IMG/VR virus record: IMGVR_UViG_3300021957_000203
Span: 1 to 29,678 of that record
Strand: one strand, 5' to 3'
Source: a virus
DNA length: 29,678 nucleotides
Position numbers and translations under genes: made by a program. Each line of letters begins with the position of its first letter. Within the stretch, counting starts at the first letter, position 1. Shown here one piece after another: positions 1 through 8,469 of this stretch. The notes below the pieces were generated by a model. The model was not told the origin of the DNA. It saw nothing but the letters and a program-made list of their open reading frames with translations, and ran no database searches.

Positions 1-502
1 CATCGGCTAATTGATCTCCTGTTATTTGGTCATCATCTATATGTCTAGTAAGAATACTATTAGAAGCTATCTTAGTACTATCGACTGCGTTGGCTGCTAT
101 TTTTGCTGTTGTTATGTCTCCTGTACCAACAGTACTTAAAGCTGCTATTGAACTCACTAATGTTTTCTTTAAATTGTTTGAGTCACTGGTGTCGCCAAGT
201 AGGACAAAGTCCCCTGCTACCGCAGTAACTTCTGTCTGTGAAGATATCATTGCTTTATTTAAGTGATTGGTCGTAATTATGCCATCAGCTATTTTATCAG
301 ATTCTACACAGTCGTCTGCAAGTTGTGTTACAGTTATTGAATTTTGTGCTATATGCACGGCAGTTACAGCATTATCTGCTATTAATGTTCCAGACACAGC
401 GTTCGTCGCAATATGCACAGCAGTGATTGCGTTGTCAGCGATAAGTGTGCCTTGTATGGCATTAACGGAAACCATGTTCCCTGTAATTGTTGTTAATGCC
501 AT
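1..502 (-). CDS. Repeat-rich tail fibre protein, C-terminus beyond window edge (partial)
   Basis: The ATG at 502-500 opens a frame with no stop down to base 1, giving 167 residues of a longer protein. The start lies one base after the TAA of the upstream gene (506-504). It begins MALTTITGNMVSVNAIQGT and goes into short repeats of the type IADNAITAVHIATNAVSGT, with isoleucine or valine every few residues. This periodicity suggests a beta-helical or trimeric fibre shaft. After about residue 85 a non-repeat stretch (VTAVAGDFVLLGDTSDSNN) is followed by the repeat block ASNSILTRHIDDDQITGDQ. That block is nearly identical to several in the 1392-residue fibre at 3763-7941, so the two are paralogues. 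The likely role is a tail fibre for host binding. Function is inferred from repeat type and position; the distal receptor-binding end is not visible. Confidence 0.85.
   Translation of the reverse strand, partial: MALTTITGNMVSVNAIQGTLIADNAITAVHIATNAVSGTLIADNAVTAVHIAQNSITVTQLADDCVESDKIADGIITTNHLNKAMISSQTEVTAVAGDFVLLGDTSDSNNLKKTLVSSIAALSTVGTGDITTAKIAANAVDSTKIASNSILTRHIDDDQITGDQLAD
33..61. repeat. 29-base direct repeat shared with the 1392-residue fibre gene
   Basis: These 29 bases recur exactly at 7007-7035. After one mismatch the match resumes for a further 16 bases. The repeat encodes the conserved NSILTRHIDD block in both fibre genes and gives DNA homology between paralogues about 7 kb apart. 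Confidence 0.85.
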
Positions 503-503
503 A

Positions 504-1106
504 TTATACTGTTGGTAATTCGCCTAGAGGTCTCACTGGTGGAGTCGCATCATTATAAACATAAAGTGCTGCTAAAGCATCTACATCTGCTGCACCATCT
601 ATTTGTACTTGCATTGCGTTTGCTTTTGTTCTTACAGCCGCTCTCTTTGTAGTAATCGAACTTGGTACTGCTGTACCACCGTCTGCTGCTCTAATAATCA
701 TCCAGTCTGTATCTTGTAGTCTACCTGCTGCTCCTTGATTAATCACTTCTTTATGTGTTGTTTTTAATCCTCTTGCTGCAACTTCACCTTCTGTACCAAG
801 ACCGTCTGTTTCGTCTTGTGCAGTATATAAAGTATCTGCAATAGCTTTTGCTGTAGCTGTGCCGTAAGTTGCGGTTGCAACTCCAGTTTCAGTATTATAT
901 GCATAAGTCATATCTGTATTTATGTAATACTCTTGATTTTTAAAATTAGTATTATCGACAGTTACAGGTACTATACCAATTACGGCAAGTTCTGCGTTAG
1001 TCCACATACTAAATATATTTCTAGGATATTTTACATCCCCTATGTTTAAGGCTTTTGGCCTTATTAGTATCTCTACTATTGTGTTGCTTTCTAATCTAGC
1101 CCACAT
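504..1106 (-). CDS. Tail fibre assembly / DUF4376-like protein
   Basis: This encodes 200 residues. Residues 131-165 carry the stretch LQDTDWMIIRAADGG followed by VPSSITTKRAAVRTKA. This resembles the DWxxIR...P..I...R..vR signature of DUF4376 and phage tail fibre assembly-type proteins, which are often encoded beside fibres and act as fibre chaperones or fibre tips. The N-terminal half (MWARLESNTIVEILIRPKAL) also fits proteins that begin with a short 'va.i.dg.V..ii' strand segment. A good ribosome binding site (AGGAGA, 7 bases upstream) sets the start. The gene sits between a DUF7483-like protein and the partial repeat fibre. The family link is made by eye from the motif; whether it is a chaperone or a virion component cannot be decided here. 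Confidence 0.65.
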   Translation of the reverse strand: MWARLESNTIVEILIRPKALNIGDVKYPRNIFSMWTNAELAVIGIVPVTVDNTNFKNQEYYINTDMTYAYNTETGVATATYGTATAKAIADTLYTAQDETDGLGTEGEVAARGLKTTHKEVINQGAAGRLQDTDWMIIRAADGGTAVPSSITTKRAAVRTKANAMQVQIDGAADVDALAALYVYNDATPPVRPLGELPTV

Positions 1107-1119
1107 TTTATTTCTCCTA

Positions 1120-2247
1120 TTATCTTGCCGTTGTCGGCGTTCCTGTTGATGTTACGAATGGGTTTTCTGCAAATGCCATATAAGTAAAATTATGATCTGA
1201 AAAATTTAAATTGTTATCATCTCTTATCTTAAATCCATTACTTAAAAAATCTATATTTTTTGTTGAACTTGTTCCTCGAGGATCAGTTGTATTAGCTGTA
1301 AAATAATCATCCATCGGGTTTGTTGGACTATTTCTAGTGTCCATAATATCCCAACTACTACCAGATTCTCTTGATTTAAACATTATCCATCGTGGTTTAA
1401 AACCTGTATAAACAAATGGTCCGTCATCATTACCGTTTCCTTGATATGTTCCGAACTTACTAAATCCTTGTATTGATGTCCAAGCATAACACATATAATG
1501 ACCATCATTAGCATTTGTGTTGACTGAGGTACCACCTACAAAAATATTAGTAGCATTTGGTACTGTACCGTTCATAAAAGCTCCGTCAGCATCATCTCCA
1601 TCTGTACTATTAAAAGCTAATTTTTTATCGACTCCCATACGGTGATTCCAAACACACCAAAACTGTGCTGTGTATATTCTTTTAAAAATTATCATTTCAG
1701 GTGCTTTTCCTAATCCATGTGCTATTTCACAACTAGCATTAGCTCCTGTCCCCTTATAGTATATAATACTGAATCCCGCTTTTGTACTTGTCTGTCTTTT
1801 ACCTCCGGGATTATTACCACTTTCACTAAATGCTGTTGTGGTTCCACCATTACATTTCCACTGCCAAGCGTTATGAACTGTATTATTAGTATTGAAAGAA
1901 TCATCATTAGTACCACCAGCTGCTGTAGTAAATCCGTCTGTTAGATGTCCTGATATGTAACCATAAGTAGCTGATGGTTGACTAGCTGCTCCAGTAGTAC
2001 TTGTAGATAAATGACCACCGAAAGGTCCACTTTCCCAAGCATAACCTAATCCTTTCGGAGCATTAAATCCTAAAGTTGAGTTTGTTAATGCATGGTTAGT
2101 ACCATTTTGATTAGCTTTTGACCAAATAAAGTCAGGTTTTAAATCACTATTACCATCATTGGTGATATTTCTTGGAGCTGTTGTATTACCTGTATATTGC
2201 ATCGCTTGAAAATATTCACTTGAATCATCTATTGTTGTATAAGCCAT
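1120..2247 (-). CDS. DUF7483-like virion adhesion protein
   Basis: This encodes 375 residues beginning MAYTTIDDSSEYFQAMQYTGN. It has two halves that look related. Residues around 157-190 contain GFSIIYYKGTG...IAHGLGKAPEMIIFKR, and a later segment contains GFKPRWIMFKSRESGSSWDIMDT. The protein closes with NFTYMAFAENPF. The motifs 'GF.P..im.K', 'W.i.D..R' and 'YMAFAE' are typical of the DUF7483 family found in tail-fibre regions of marine phages. The start overlaps the upstream stop by one base (TAATG at 2247), so translation is probably coupled to the LamG/SPRY gene. The likely role is cell-surface or glycan binding at the tail. This is inferred from family context, not from a catalytic motif. 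Confidence 0.7.
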   Translation of the reverse strand: MAYTTIDDSSEYFQAMQYTGNTTAPRNITNDGNSDLKPDFIWSKANQNGTNHALTNSTLGFNAPKGLGYAWESGPFGGHLSTSTTGAASQPSATYGYISGHLTDGFTTAAGGTNDDSFNTNNTVHNAWQWKCNGGTTTAFSESGNNPGGKRQTSTKAGFSIIYYKGTGANASCEIAHGLGKAPEMIIFKRIYTAQFWCVWNHRMGVDKKLAFNSTDGDDADGAFMNGTVPNATNIFVGGTSVNTNANDGHYMCYAWTSIQGFSKFGTYQGNGNDDGPFVYTGFKPRWIMFKSRESGSSWDIMDTRNSPTNPMDDYFTANTTDPRGTSSTKNIDFLSNGFKIRDDNNLNFSDHNFTYMAFAENPFVTSTGTPTTAR

Positions 2248-3761
2248 TATCCGTACTCCGCTAAGTTTTTAGTGCATAAAGCGTAGTAGCCTGATGGCGG
2301 AGCATATTCGAATGTTCCGTACCCATTCGCATCTGTAGCTGCACTTGAGATTGTTATAGTTGTGAAACCACCAAAGTTTACATTTATTACAGTTGGTGCT
2401 GTATGATAATAACCACCTACAGCTGGAAAAACAGTCCCAGTTCTTGTTGTCGTTGTATCAGTAAATGCATATCCACCAGTACCATTTGCTCCACTTCCGG
2501 GATTACCACTATTAACATAGGTATTATCTTTAGCAAAATAAACAAAACCATTATCAGCATCTATGGCTACTCCCACAATATTACTAATAGTGTAATTAGC
2601 GTTAACATTTGATGTAGAACCTGTACCTAACCAAATATTACCATAACTACTTGAAGTATCGCTACCAAGATAACCTATTGAGTTTGTACCGTTTTCACCA
2701 GGAAAACCATTTGTATCAGAATGATCTTGTGCCCAATCTACTAGGTCACTCTCATCTCCCCAACCTATTGATGTAATATGTGTATTACTAGTTCCTGGTT
2801 GAGCTTCAAAATACCATTTTCCTGAAGTAAGTCCTATGCTAGCTAACCCTGCAGCCCAATAACCTGCTCTTCCAGTTGTCCATCTTGTAGCACCTTCTTT
2901 AAAAGTTGGGTTATGACTTGATGTACCTGAGTACTTATGTAATGGATTAAGTGTAGCAAAATTATTAGTAGGCGTGTCCGTAGCTTGGTCGGCTGCTGTG
3001 ATGTTGTTTGAAGTTAAGTTATTTCCATTGCCACTAGAGTCAAGTCCCATATTTGAACTATCCTCAAATTTTAAATGAAATCCATTTGTTCCGTATGCTC
3101 CTGTATAGGCTTTAGGTTTCCAAATACCACTATCTTCATCATACTCACCAAAATCACTTGCAGTTTTTCCAGACTGTCCGTCTAAAAAATGAACATCAGC
3201 TATGTAACCCGACCAAGGATAACCACCATCACCCTGAGCACCTACAACTATTTGTGAGTTGGCAACATTCATAGCAGTATCATCATTTTGTGCTGGGTAT
3301 TGGTCATAGTCTAAATCAGCAGGTAATAATAATGTTCCATTAATATAAATTTTAGTTCTATTCGTATCAGTGCTTTGTGTTGTATCTTGCATGACTACAA
3401 TGTGATACCAAGCAGATGTATCTCTTAATCTTTGAAGACTTGTTAGCCTTTTATTGCCACTACCAGCTCTTGAATCAACCCATAATTGGTCTGCACTATA
3501 GAAAAATCCAATTCTTGTAGGCCATCCACTATATCCACCACTTCCATCTGAGGTCATTGAACTAAAAAATTGCCAATACTGATTAGTACCATCAAGTTCA
3601 CTTCTTTTAATCCACATACTGGCACACCAAACTTTTGCGTTACCTGCGGAACTTACAACTCTTTTAAGATATTCTGTATTAGCTTTTTCTACTTTTAAAG
3701 AGTTTTCAATATCATATCCAGTAGGTACACTTCCTCTATTTGCTGCTTCAGTTAAAAACAT
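2247..3761 (-). CDS. LamG-like plus SPRY-like lectin domain tail protein
   Basis: This encodes 504 residues with two probable beta-sandwich domains. Residues about 45-200 look like a laminin-G/concanavalin-like lectin domain: VWCASMWIKRSEL, then AWYHIVVMQDTTQ, KIYINGTLL and GYIADVHFLDG. Residues about 314-500 look like a SPRY domain: GKWYFEA, TSIGWGD, YGNIWLG, IVGVAIDADNGFVYFAKDN, VFPAVGG, VINVNFG, and finally APPSGYYALCTKNL, a classic phage SPRY ending. Both folds commonly bind glycans or proteins, so this is a strong candidate for a host-recognition protein. The start codon is one base after the upstream TAA and has no clear ribosome binding site, suggesting coupled translation. The domain calls rest on recognised motifs; the ligand is unknown. 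Confidence 0.75.
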   Translation of the reverse strand: MFLTEAANRGSVPTGYDIENSLKVEKANTEYLKRVVSSAGNAKVWCASMWIKRSELDGTNQYWQFFSSMTSDGSGGYSGWPTRIGFFYSADQLWVDSRAGSGNKRLTSLQRLRDTSAWYHIVVMQDTTQSTDTNRTKIYINGTLLLPADLDYDQYPAQNDDTAMNVANSQIVVGAQGDGGYPWSGYIADVHFLDGQSGKTASDFGEYDEDSGIWKPKAYTGAYGTNGFHLKFEDSSNMGLDSSGNGNNLTSNNITAADQATDTPTNNFATLNPLHKYSGTSSHNPTFKEGATRWTTGRAGYWAAGLASIGLTSGKWYFEAQPGTSNTHITSIGWGDESDLVDWAQDHSDTNGFPGENGTNSIGYLGSDTSSSYGNIWLGTGSTSNVNANYTISNIVGVAIDADNGFVYFAKDNTYVNSGNPGSGANGTGGYAFTDTTTTRTGTVFPAVGGYYHTAPTVINVNFGGFTTITISSAATDANGYGTFEYAPPSGYYALCTKNLAEYG

Positions 3762-3762
3762 T

Positions 3763-6700
3763 TTATGTTTGTGCCATGTTTTGGACGCGTCCGATCTCTT
3801 GCCAGACTGATCCGTTATATCTAAATGTGAAAATATCTGTTTTGTTTGCTGTTGCAGTTACAGTTGGTGCTGTACTTGCCGCAAATTCAAAGACTGTATT
3901 CCACGCTATTGTTCTTGCTGTTCCGCCTTGTGCGATTTCTACTTGTATGATTGCTCCTTCAACTGCATTACTTGGTGCAGAGAATGTTGTATTTTCTGTT
4001 GTAACATGATAAGCATTAGCTGCTGCTGTTGCATCCCATGCTACTGCGGCTGAACTTGAAGTTAATGCTACTTGAGTTATTCTCGCTGAAGTTGCTCCTG
4101 TTATAGCACCTGAGAATGTAGCTGCTGAAAAAGTAGTAGGTACAATATTTGCAGTACCATCAAAGGATACACCACCTATAGTTCTTGCGGTTGCTAATGC
4201 TGTGGCTGTTCCTGCTAAACCTGAGGTTGCTTGGTTACCAGCTGAATTTACACCTGGTAAGTCAATGTTAGCTGAACCGTCAAAGCTAACTCCACCAATA
4301 GTTCTTGCTGTAGTTAATGTAGCTGCTGAACCTGTTGTATTTTGATTAAGTGTTCCAACTGTAAAGTCTAATGTTCCGTCTGAATCATCATATGCTACTG
4401 TAATGCCACTTTCAGTATTACTTGAAACCATTGCTCCAATAACATCTTGTACTTCTTCTGTTGTAAGTTGTTCAATTAAGTCTGATGCCAGACCTTTCTT
4501 TAGTGTGTTATCTGTAGCATCAAAGAACATCAAGTGGTCGGCCGCAGCTATTGTTACTTGGCTTAACCCAGAGATTGCTCCTGCCGCTAGTCCTGCCGCA
4601 TTGTTTATTGTTGTTTGAGTATGTGTCATCACCTCAATACCTGCACCATTTGGTGGAGCTGCTGAGAATGTTAGTGTTGTTCCTGATACGGCATATGTAT
4701 TTTTAAACTGGTATACACCGTCTACATATACTTGTGTATTATTTTCGTGTGTTGGGTTGAGACTAAGTGTAAAAGTTACATCTGATCCGTCTCCAGTAAA
4801 GTTATCGACATTGAGTCCATCGCCTTGTACTGCGGCTGATACAGAATGTACAGTAAGTACCCTGTCTGCTACTGGAGCGTCTGCCATTGTTAATGTAGAG
4901 CCGCTTACGCTGTAAGCATTATGGGCTTGGTATACACCATCTATAAATACCATTACAAACTTTTCGTCAGAAACAGCTTGTGACATGGTAAATGCAACTC
5001 GGCTACCATCCGTAGCAGGAGTCGTTGTTCCATCGAATATATCGGTTAAGAAGCCATTCGACCCTCCGCCTCCAACTTCTCCCCAGCTATCAGTATAGCC
5101 TTCGAATTTTCCTTCAGTCGTATTATATCGGAACATACCTGCAGCTGGTGATCCAGGTCTTTGTCCAGTTGTTCCGTCAGGCATTCTGAGTGCCCCAGTA
5201 CCACTAAGTACTATATCGTCTGCAATTTGATCTCCAGTTATTTGATTGTCGTCAATATGTCTAGTAAGAATACTATTTGAAGCAATTTTACTTCCATCGA
5301 CTGCGTTGTCTGCAATGTTGCTAGTAGCAATAGTATTTGCCGCAATGTCTGCTGATACAATACTTCCATTTACAATACTTGCAGAAACTACTGAGTTTGC
5401 AGCAAGTTGATCTGCTCCAATTGAATCATTTGGTACAACTGGTATCTGACTAAATGTTACAACACCATTAGAGGCTATTGCGATTGCATCTTCATCTGAT
5501 GTGTGTCCTATTTGTGAGCCATTAATTTTTATATCATCAACAGTAAGAGATGTTAAAGTACCTAAACTTGTTACGTTTGGCTGAGCCGCATCTACAACAA
5601 AGTCAAGTGTTCCATCACTGTCTTGATAAGTTACTGTTATATTTGTTTCTGTGTTGGAAGTCGTCATAGCTCCAACAATATCTTGAATTTCTTCTTCTGT
5701 CTTACCACTAGAACCATATGAGAAGGTGCCGTCTCCATCGGAGAGTATTGCTTGTCCTGATGTTCCGTTTCCAGCTATACTTAATTTAGCTGCTGTGATA
5801 GCATTATCAGCTATTTTGGCTGTAGTAATATTTGCGTCAGCTACTTTAGCAGTAGTAATATTAGCGTTCACAATGTTTGCAGTAACTACTGCATCGTCTG
5901 CAAGTTTGGCTGCTGTAACTGCGTCTGCACCTAATTGATCTGTTGTTACTTGCCCATCATCAATGTGTCGAGTAAGTATAGAATTCTGTGCTATTTTTGT
6001 TCCATCAATAGCGTTGTCTGCTACATTGCCAGTTGCAATAGTATTTGCGGCTATTTGTGTAGTAGTAATAGTTCCTGCAGCTATTTGGTCTGCTGTTACT
6101 TGGTTGTCATCAATGTGTTGTGTTAGAATTGCATTATTTGCAATGTCAGCAGCTACAATAGTTCCATTGACTATCTTAGCTGAAGTAACAGAGTTATCTG
6201 CTATTGCAGAAGCTGTACCTGTTAAGTTACCTGTTACGTTACCCTCTACATTTGCTACAATAGTTCCTGTTGTTATAGAAAGGTTTCCTGTAGAAGCTCC
6301 TGTAAATGTTCCTGTTCCAACTATAAATTTGTCTGCGCTTTCGTCCCAACCAATAAATGCATTTGCAGAATCGCCTCTTTCTAAAACGATACCCATATCA
6401 TTTGCGGGTGTTCCAGTTGTTCCTGTTCCTAATTCGATTAATCTATCTTCGATTGTTGTGTTTGTTGAAGAGTTGGTTACAGTAGAACCTGTAACTGTTA
6501 GGTTTCCGCCCACAACAAGATTCCCAGATGTTGTTAATCCTGTTAAAGTACCTACACTAGTAATGGCAGTCTGTGCTGCTCCTGTTACTGTAGCTGCTGT
6601 ACCTGTTGTGTCTTGGTTAAGTGTGCCTATAACTAAGTCTATAGTTCCGTCTGCATCTTGATATGTAGCTGTGATTCCAGTTTCAGTATTACCAGAGAAC

Positions 6701-7941
6701 ATAGCTCCTGCTATATCTTGTATTGATTCTGTAGTTTGTAATTGACTTGTTAAAGCTATAGTACCTGCTGTAGCTGGTAAAGTTACTGTCGGATTACCGC
6801 TAAAGCTACCATGTGCAGGTGCTTGGAGTCTTAAATAATGAGCATTATTTGTTTCACAATATAAGTCTATATAAGACTGTGCACCACCATTTTTAATTTT
6901 AATTGCACCTTGTGATATTGATACACCATTTGTAGAGCCGCCACCGACTCCGACTGAAGTTACTACATCAATAGCATCTGCTAATTGATCACCAGTTACT
7001 TGGTCGTCATCTATATGTCTAGTAAGAATACTATTTGAAGCTATCTTAGTACCGTCTATTGCGTTGTCTGCTACATTACCCGTAGCGATTGTATTAGCCG
7101 CTATCTGTGTTGTTGTAATGGTCGCTGCAGCTATTTGATCTGCTGTGACTTGGTTATCGTCTATGTGTTGTGTAAGGACTGCATTATTTGCTAGTGTAGT
7201 AGTTATTGATACTCCTGCTGAGCCATCAAAGTTCACTGTACCTGTTACTGCTCCAGCAACTGCTATTGCTCTTGGAGTTGTTAAAGTTGCGGCTGAGCCT
7301 GTTGTGTCTTGATTTAAAGTACCAATTACTAGATCGATCGTGCCATCGCCGTCTTCGTAAGTTGCGGTTATACCTGTTTCAGTATTACTAGTAAACATCG
7401 CCCCTGCAATGTCTTGTATTTCTTCTGTAGTTTTACCTCCAGCACCATATGAGAAAGATCCATCTCCGTCAGAAAGCACTGCTTGTCCTGATGTTCCATT
7501 ACCTGCTATATTTAATTTAGCGGCTGTTATAGCATTATCAGCTATCTTTGCGGTTGTTACATTGGCATCTACTATATTAGCTGTAACGACAGCATCATCA
7601 GCGAGTTTAGCAGCTGTAACTGCGTCTGCTCCGAGTTGATCTGTTGTTACTTGAAGATCATCAATATGTCGGGTAAGTATTGAGTTCTGCGCTATTTTAG
7701 TTCCGTCTACGGCGTTATCTGCTATGTTTCCTGTTGCTACTGTGTTTGCTGCTAATTCTCTGCTAGATATTACATTTTCAGCAATCTTTACTGCTGTTAC
7801 TGCGTTATCTGCTATTTGTAATGTTGTTACAGCATTAGTTGCTATCTCAGAACTGCCTACAGCATTTTCCGAGATGAGTGAAGAAGTTATAGCATTATTT
7901 GCTGGAAATGTATCTACGGGTCTCTTACCTATATATGCCAT
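3763..7941 (-). CDS. Long modular repeat tail fibre (1392 residues)
   Basis: The N-terminus MAYIGKRPVDTFPANNAIT is followed by blocks of short repeats (IADNAVTAVKIAENVISS type) at roughly residues 15-170, 265-340, 600-750 and 860-940. These probably form a trimeric beta-structured shaft. Between them lie four copies of a module with the core IQDIAGAM..SNTETGITATY.D.DGTIDL (coded near 7325-7430, 6619-6730, 5600-5700 and 4361-4461). There is also a segment with AFIGWDESADKFIVGTG, a GTTGQRPGSPAAGMFRYNT stretch, and two tandem units containing DGVYQ...Y.VSG.TLT (about residues 980-1107). The C-terminus (TTENTTFSAPSNAVEGAII...FRYNGSVWQEIG) resembles common fibre endings. It starts at TAATG overlapping the upstream stop; GGAG lies inside the end of the preceding gene. 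The role as a fibre is well supported; the receptor is unknown. Confidence 0.85.
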   Translation of the reverse strand: MAYIGKRPVDTFPANNAITSSLISENAVGSSEIATNAVTTLQIADNAVTAVKIAENVISSRELAANTVATGNIADNAVDGTKIAQNSILTRHIDDLQVTTDQLGADAVTAAKLADDAVVTANIVDANVTTAKIADNAITAAKLNIAGNGTSGQAVLSDGDGSFSYGAGGKTTEEIQDIAGAMFTSNTETGITATYEDGDGTIDLVIGTLNQDTTGSAATLTTPRAIAVAGAVTGTVNFDGSAGVSITTTLANNAVLTQHIDDNQVTADQIAAATITTTQIAANTIATGNVADNAIDGTKIASNSILTRHIDDDQVTGDQLADAIDVVTSVGVGGGSTNGVSISQGAIKIKNGGAQSYIDLYCETNNAHYLRLQAPAHGSFSGNPTVTLPATAGTIALTSQLQTTESIQDIAGAMFSGNTETGITATYQDADGTIDLVIGTLNQDTTGTAATVTGAAQTAITSVGTLTGLTTSGNLVVGGNLTVTGSTVTNSSTNTTIEDRLIELGTGTTGTPANDMGIVLERGDSANAFIGWDESADKFIVGTGTFTGASTGNLSITTGTIVANVEGNVTGNLTGTASAIADNSVTSAKIVNGTIVAADIANNAILTQHIDDNQVTADQIAAGTITTTQIAANTIATGNVADNAIDGTKIAQNSILTRHIDDGQVTTDQLGADAVTAAKLADDAVVTANIVNANITTAKVADANITTAKIADNAITAAKLSIAGNGTSGQAILSDGDGTFSYGSSGKTEEEIQDIVGAMTTSNTETNITVTYQDSDGTLDFVVDAAQPNVTSLGTLTSLTVDDIKINGSQIGHTSDEDAIAIASNGVVTFSQIPVVPNDSIGADQLAANSVVSASIVNGSIVSADIAANTIATSNIADNAVDGSKIASNSILTRHIDDNQITGDQIADDIVLSGTGALRMPDGTTGQRPGSPAAGMFRYNTTEGKFEGYTDSWGEVGGGGSNGFLTDIFDGTTTPATDGSRVAFTMSQAVSDEKFVMVFIDGVYQAHNAYSVSGSTLTMADAPVADRVLTVHSVSAAVQGDGLNVDNFTGDGSDVTFTLSLNPTHENNTQVYVDGVYQFKNTYAVSGTTLTFSAAPPNGAGIEVMTHTQTTINNAAGLAAGAISGLSQVTIAAADHLMFFDATDNTLKKGLASDLIEQLTTEEVQDVIGAMVSSNTESGITVAYDDSDGTLDFTVGTLNQNTTGSAATLTTARTIGGVSFDGSANIDLPGVNSAGNQATSGLAGTATALATARTIGGVSFDGTANIVPTTFSAATFSGAITGATSARITQVALTSSSAAVAWDATAAANAYHVTTENTTFSAPSNAVEGAIIQVEIAQGGTARTIAWNTVFEFAASTAPTVTATANKTDIFTFRYNGSVWQEIGRVQNMAQT
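4361..7430 (-). repeat. Four dispersed copies of the IQDI-GAM/NTETGIT fibre module
   Basis: Within the 1392-residue fibre gene, four segments of about 100 bases encode the same module: near 7325-7430, 6619-6730, 5600-5700 and 4361-4461. All read as (E/S)IQD(I/V)(A/V/I)GAM, then NTE(T/S)(G/N)IT, then a Y.D.DGT(I/L)D core. They alternate with shaft repeats. The pattern suggests growth of the gene by internal duplication of a shaft-plus-module unit. Confidence 0.75.
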
Positions 7942-8276
7942 TATGATTGCTCCATGACTGATACGATTGTATCTATTGAACTGGCTGTGTCAGATTCTAC
8001 TTTTATTATATCGCCTGTTTCGAGTACTAGTTTTTGGTCACCACCCACTGCTACGAGTGCGCCTCCTTCAAAAATTTCTGCATTTTTTACAACGAAAAAA
8101 TGTGCGGTTGCTGAGCTATCAAATACTCGAATACTAACTTTTACAGGGCTAGTACTTGTTACATTTGCACAAGTAAGTCCGATTACAGTAGTAGTTGTTG
8201 AGCTTGGAACGGTATAAACTGAAACTTCAGATGCACCTGTAGCTGCTGCGGCAGCGTTTTTGAATGTATTTGCCAT
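7941..8276 (-). CDS. Small virion structural protein, paralogue of the 107-residue protein at 10483-10806
   Basis: This encodes 111 residues, probably all beta. It shares a clear pattern with the 107-residue protein at 10483-10806: E...Y..P, T..V..LT..N, F.VKN, a G-rich turn, then D.I.V.S...SSID.IVSV.E. The two are therefore diverged copies of one family of small phage structural proteins with no known biochemical role. A short ribosome binding site (AGGA) sits 7 bases before the ATG and overlaps the end of the 62-residue gene. The stop overlaps the start of the long fibre by one base. A fibre-attachment, decoration or capping role is possible but not shown. Confidence 0.6.
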   Translation of the reverse strand: MANTFKNAAAAATGASEVSVYTVPSSTTTTVIGLTCANVTSTSPVKVSIRVFDSSATAHFFVVKNAEIFEGGALVAVGGDQKLVLETGDIIKVESDTASSIDTIVSVMEQS

Positions 8277-8280
8277 ATTA

Positions 8281-8469
8281 TTATCCTAGTGCTATTGCGA
8301 GTGCGATAACATCATCTTCTACAGCTTGAGCAACTATTGCGTTATCTGTTTTCCGAAGATATATCTTTCCGTCTACTGCGCTTATTGCAAGTTCGCCAAC
8401 ATCTATATCACTAGTTGTTGGTGCTGTTGTATTATTTATATTTCTTTTTAATTTAATTTGTTGAGTCAT
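8281..8469 (-). CDS. 62-residue stand-alone Mtd-N-like fibre N-terminal module
   Basis: The protein runs MTQQIKLKRNINNTTAPTTSDIDVGELAISAVDGKIYLRKTD. This matches the typical pattern of phage fibre N-termini related to the N-terminal domain of the major tropism determinant (Mtd): IK.kR......P....l..GEL......dgklyl. In larger proteins this module anchors the fibre to the tail. Here it ends about 20 residues after the conserved part. The neighbouring 395-residue protein at 8469-9656 starts with the same module (IIKIKRTTGATAPSALNAGELAFS), so this gene may be a trimmed duplicate. Start and upstream stop share one base (TAATG). I am fairly sure it is a real gene because of tight packing and the motif; its function alone is unclear. 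Confidence 0.7.
   Translation of the reverse strand: MTQQIKLKRNINNTTAPTTSDIDVGELAISAVDGKIYLRKTDNAIVAQAVEDDVIALAIALG

Noticed and set aside
5963-6661. Long plus-strand open frame (232 codons) opposite the giant fibre
   Set aside because: It is the reverse complement of the repeat-rich fibre coding sequence, and its regular composition follows from the repeats. No plus-strand promoter or ribosome binding site was seen and all supported genes are on the minus strand.
33-7035. Repeats considered as a CRISPR array or mobile element ends
   Set aside because: The repeats are in-frame coding repeats within fibre genes, with irregular spacing and sequence drift. There are no unique spacers, transposase or target duplications.
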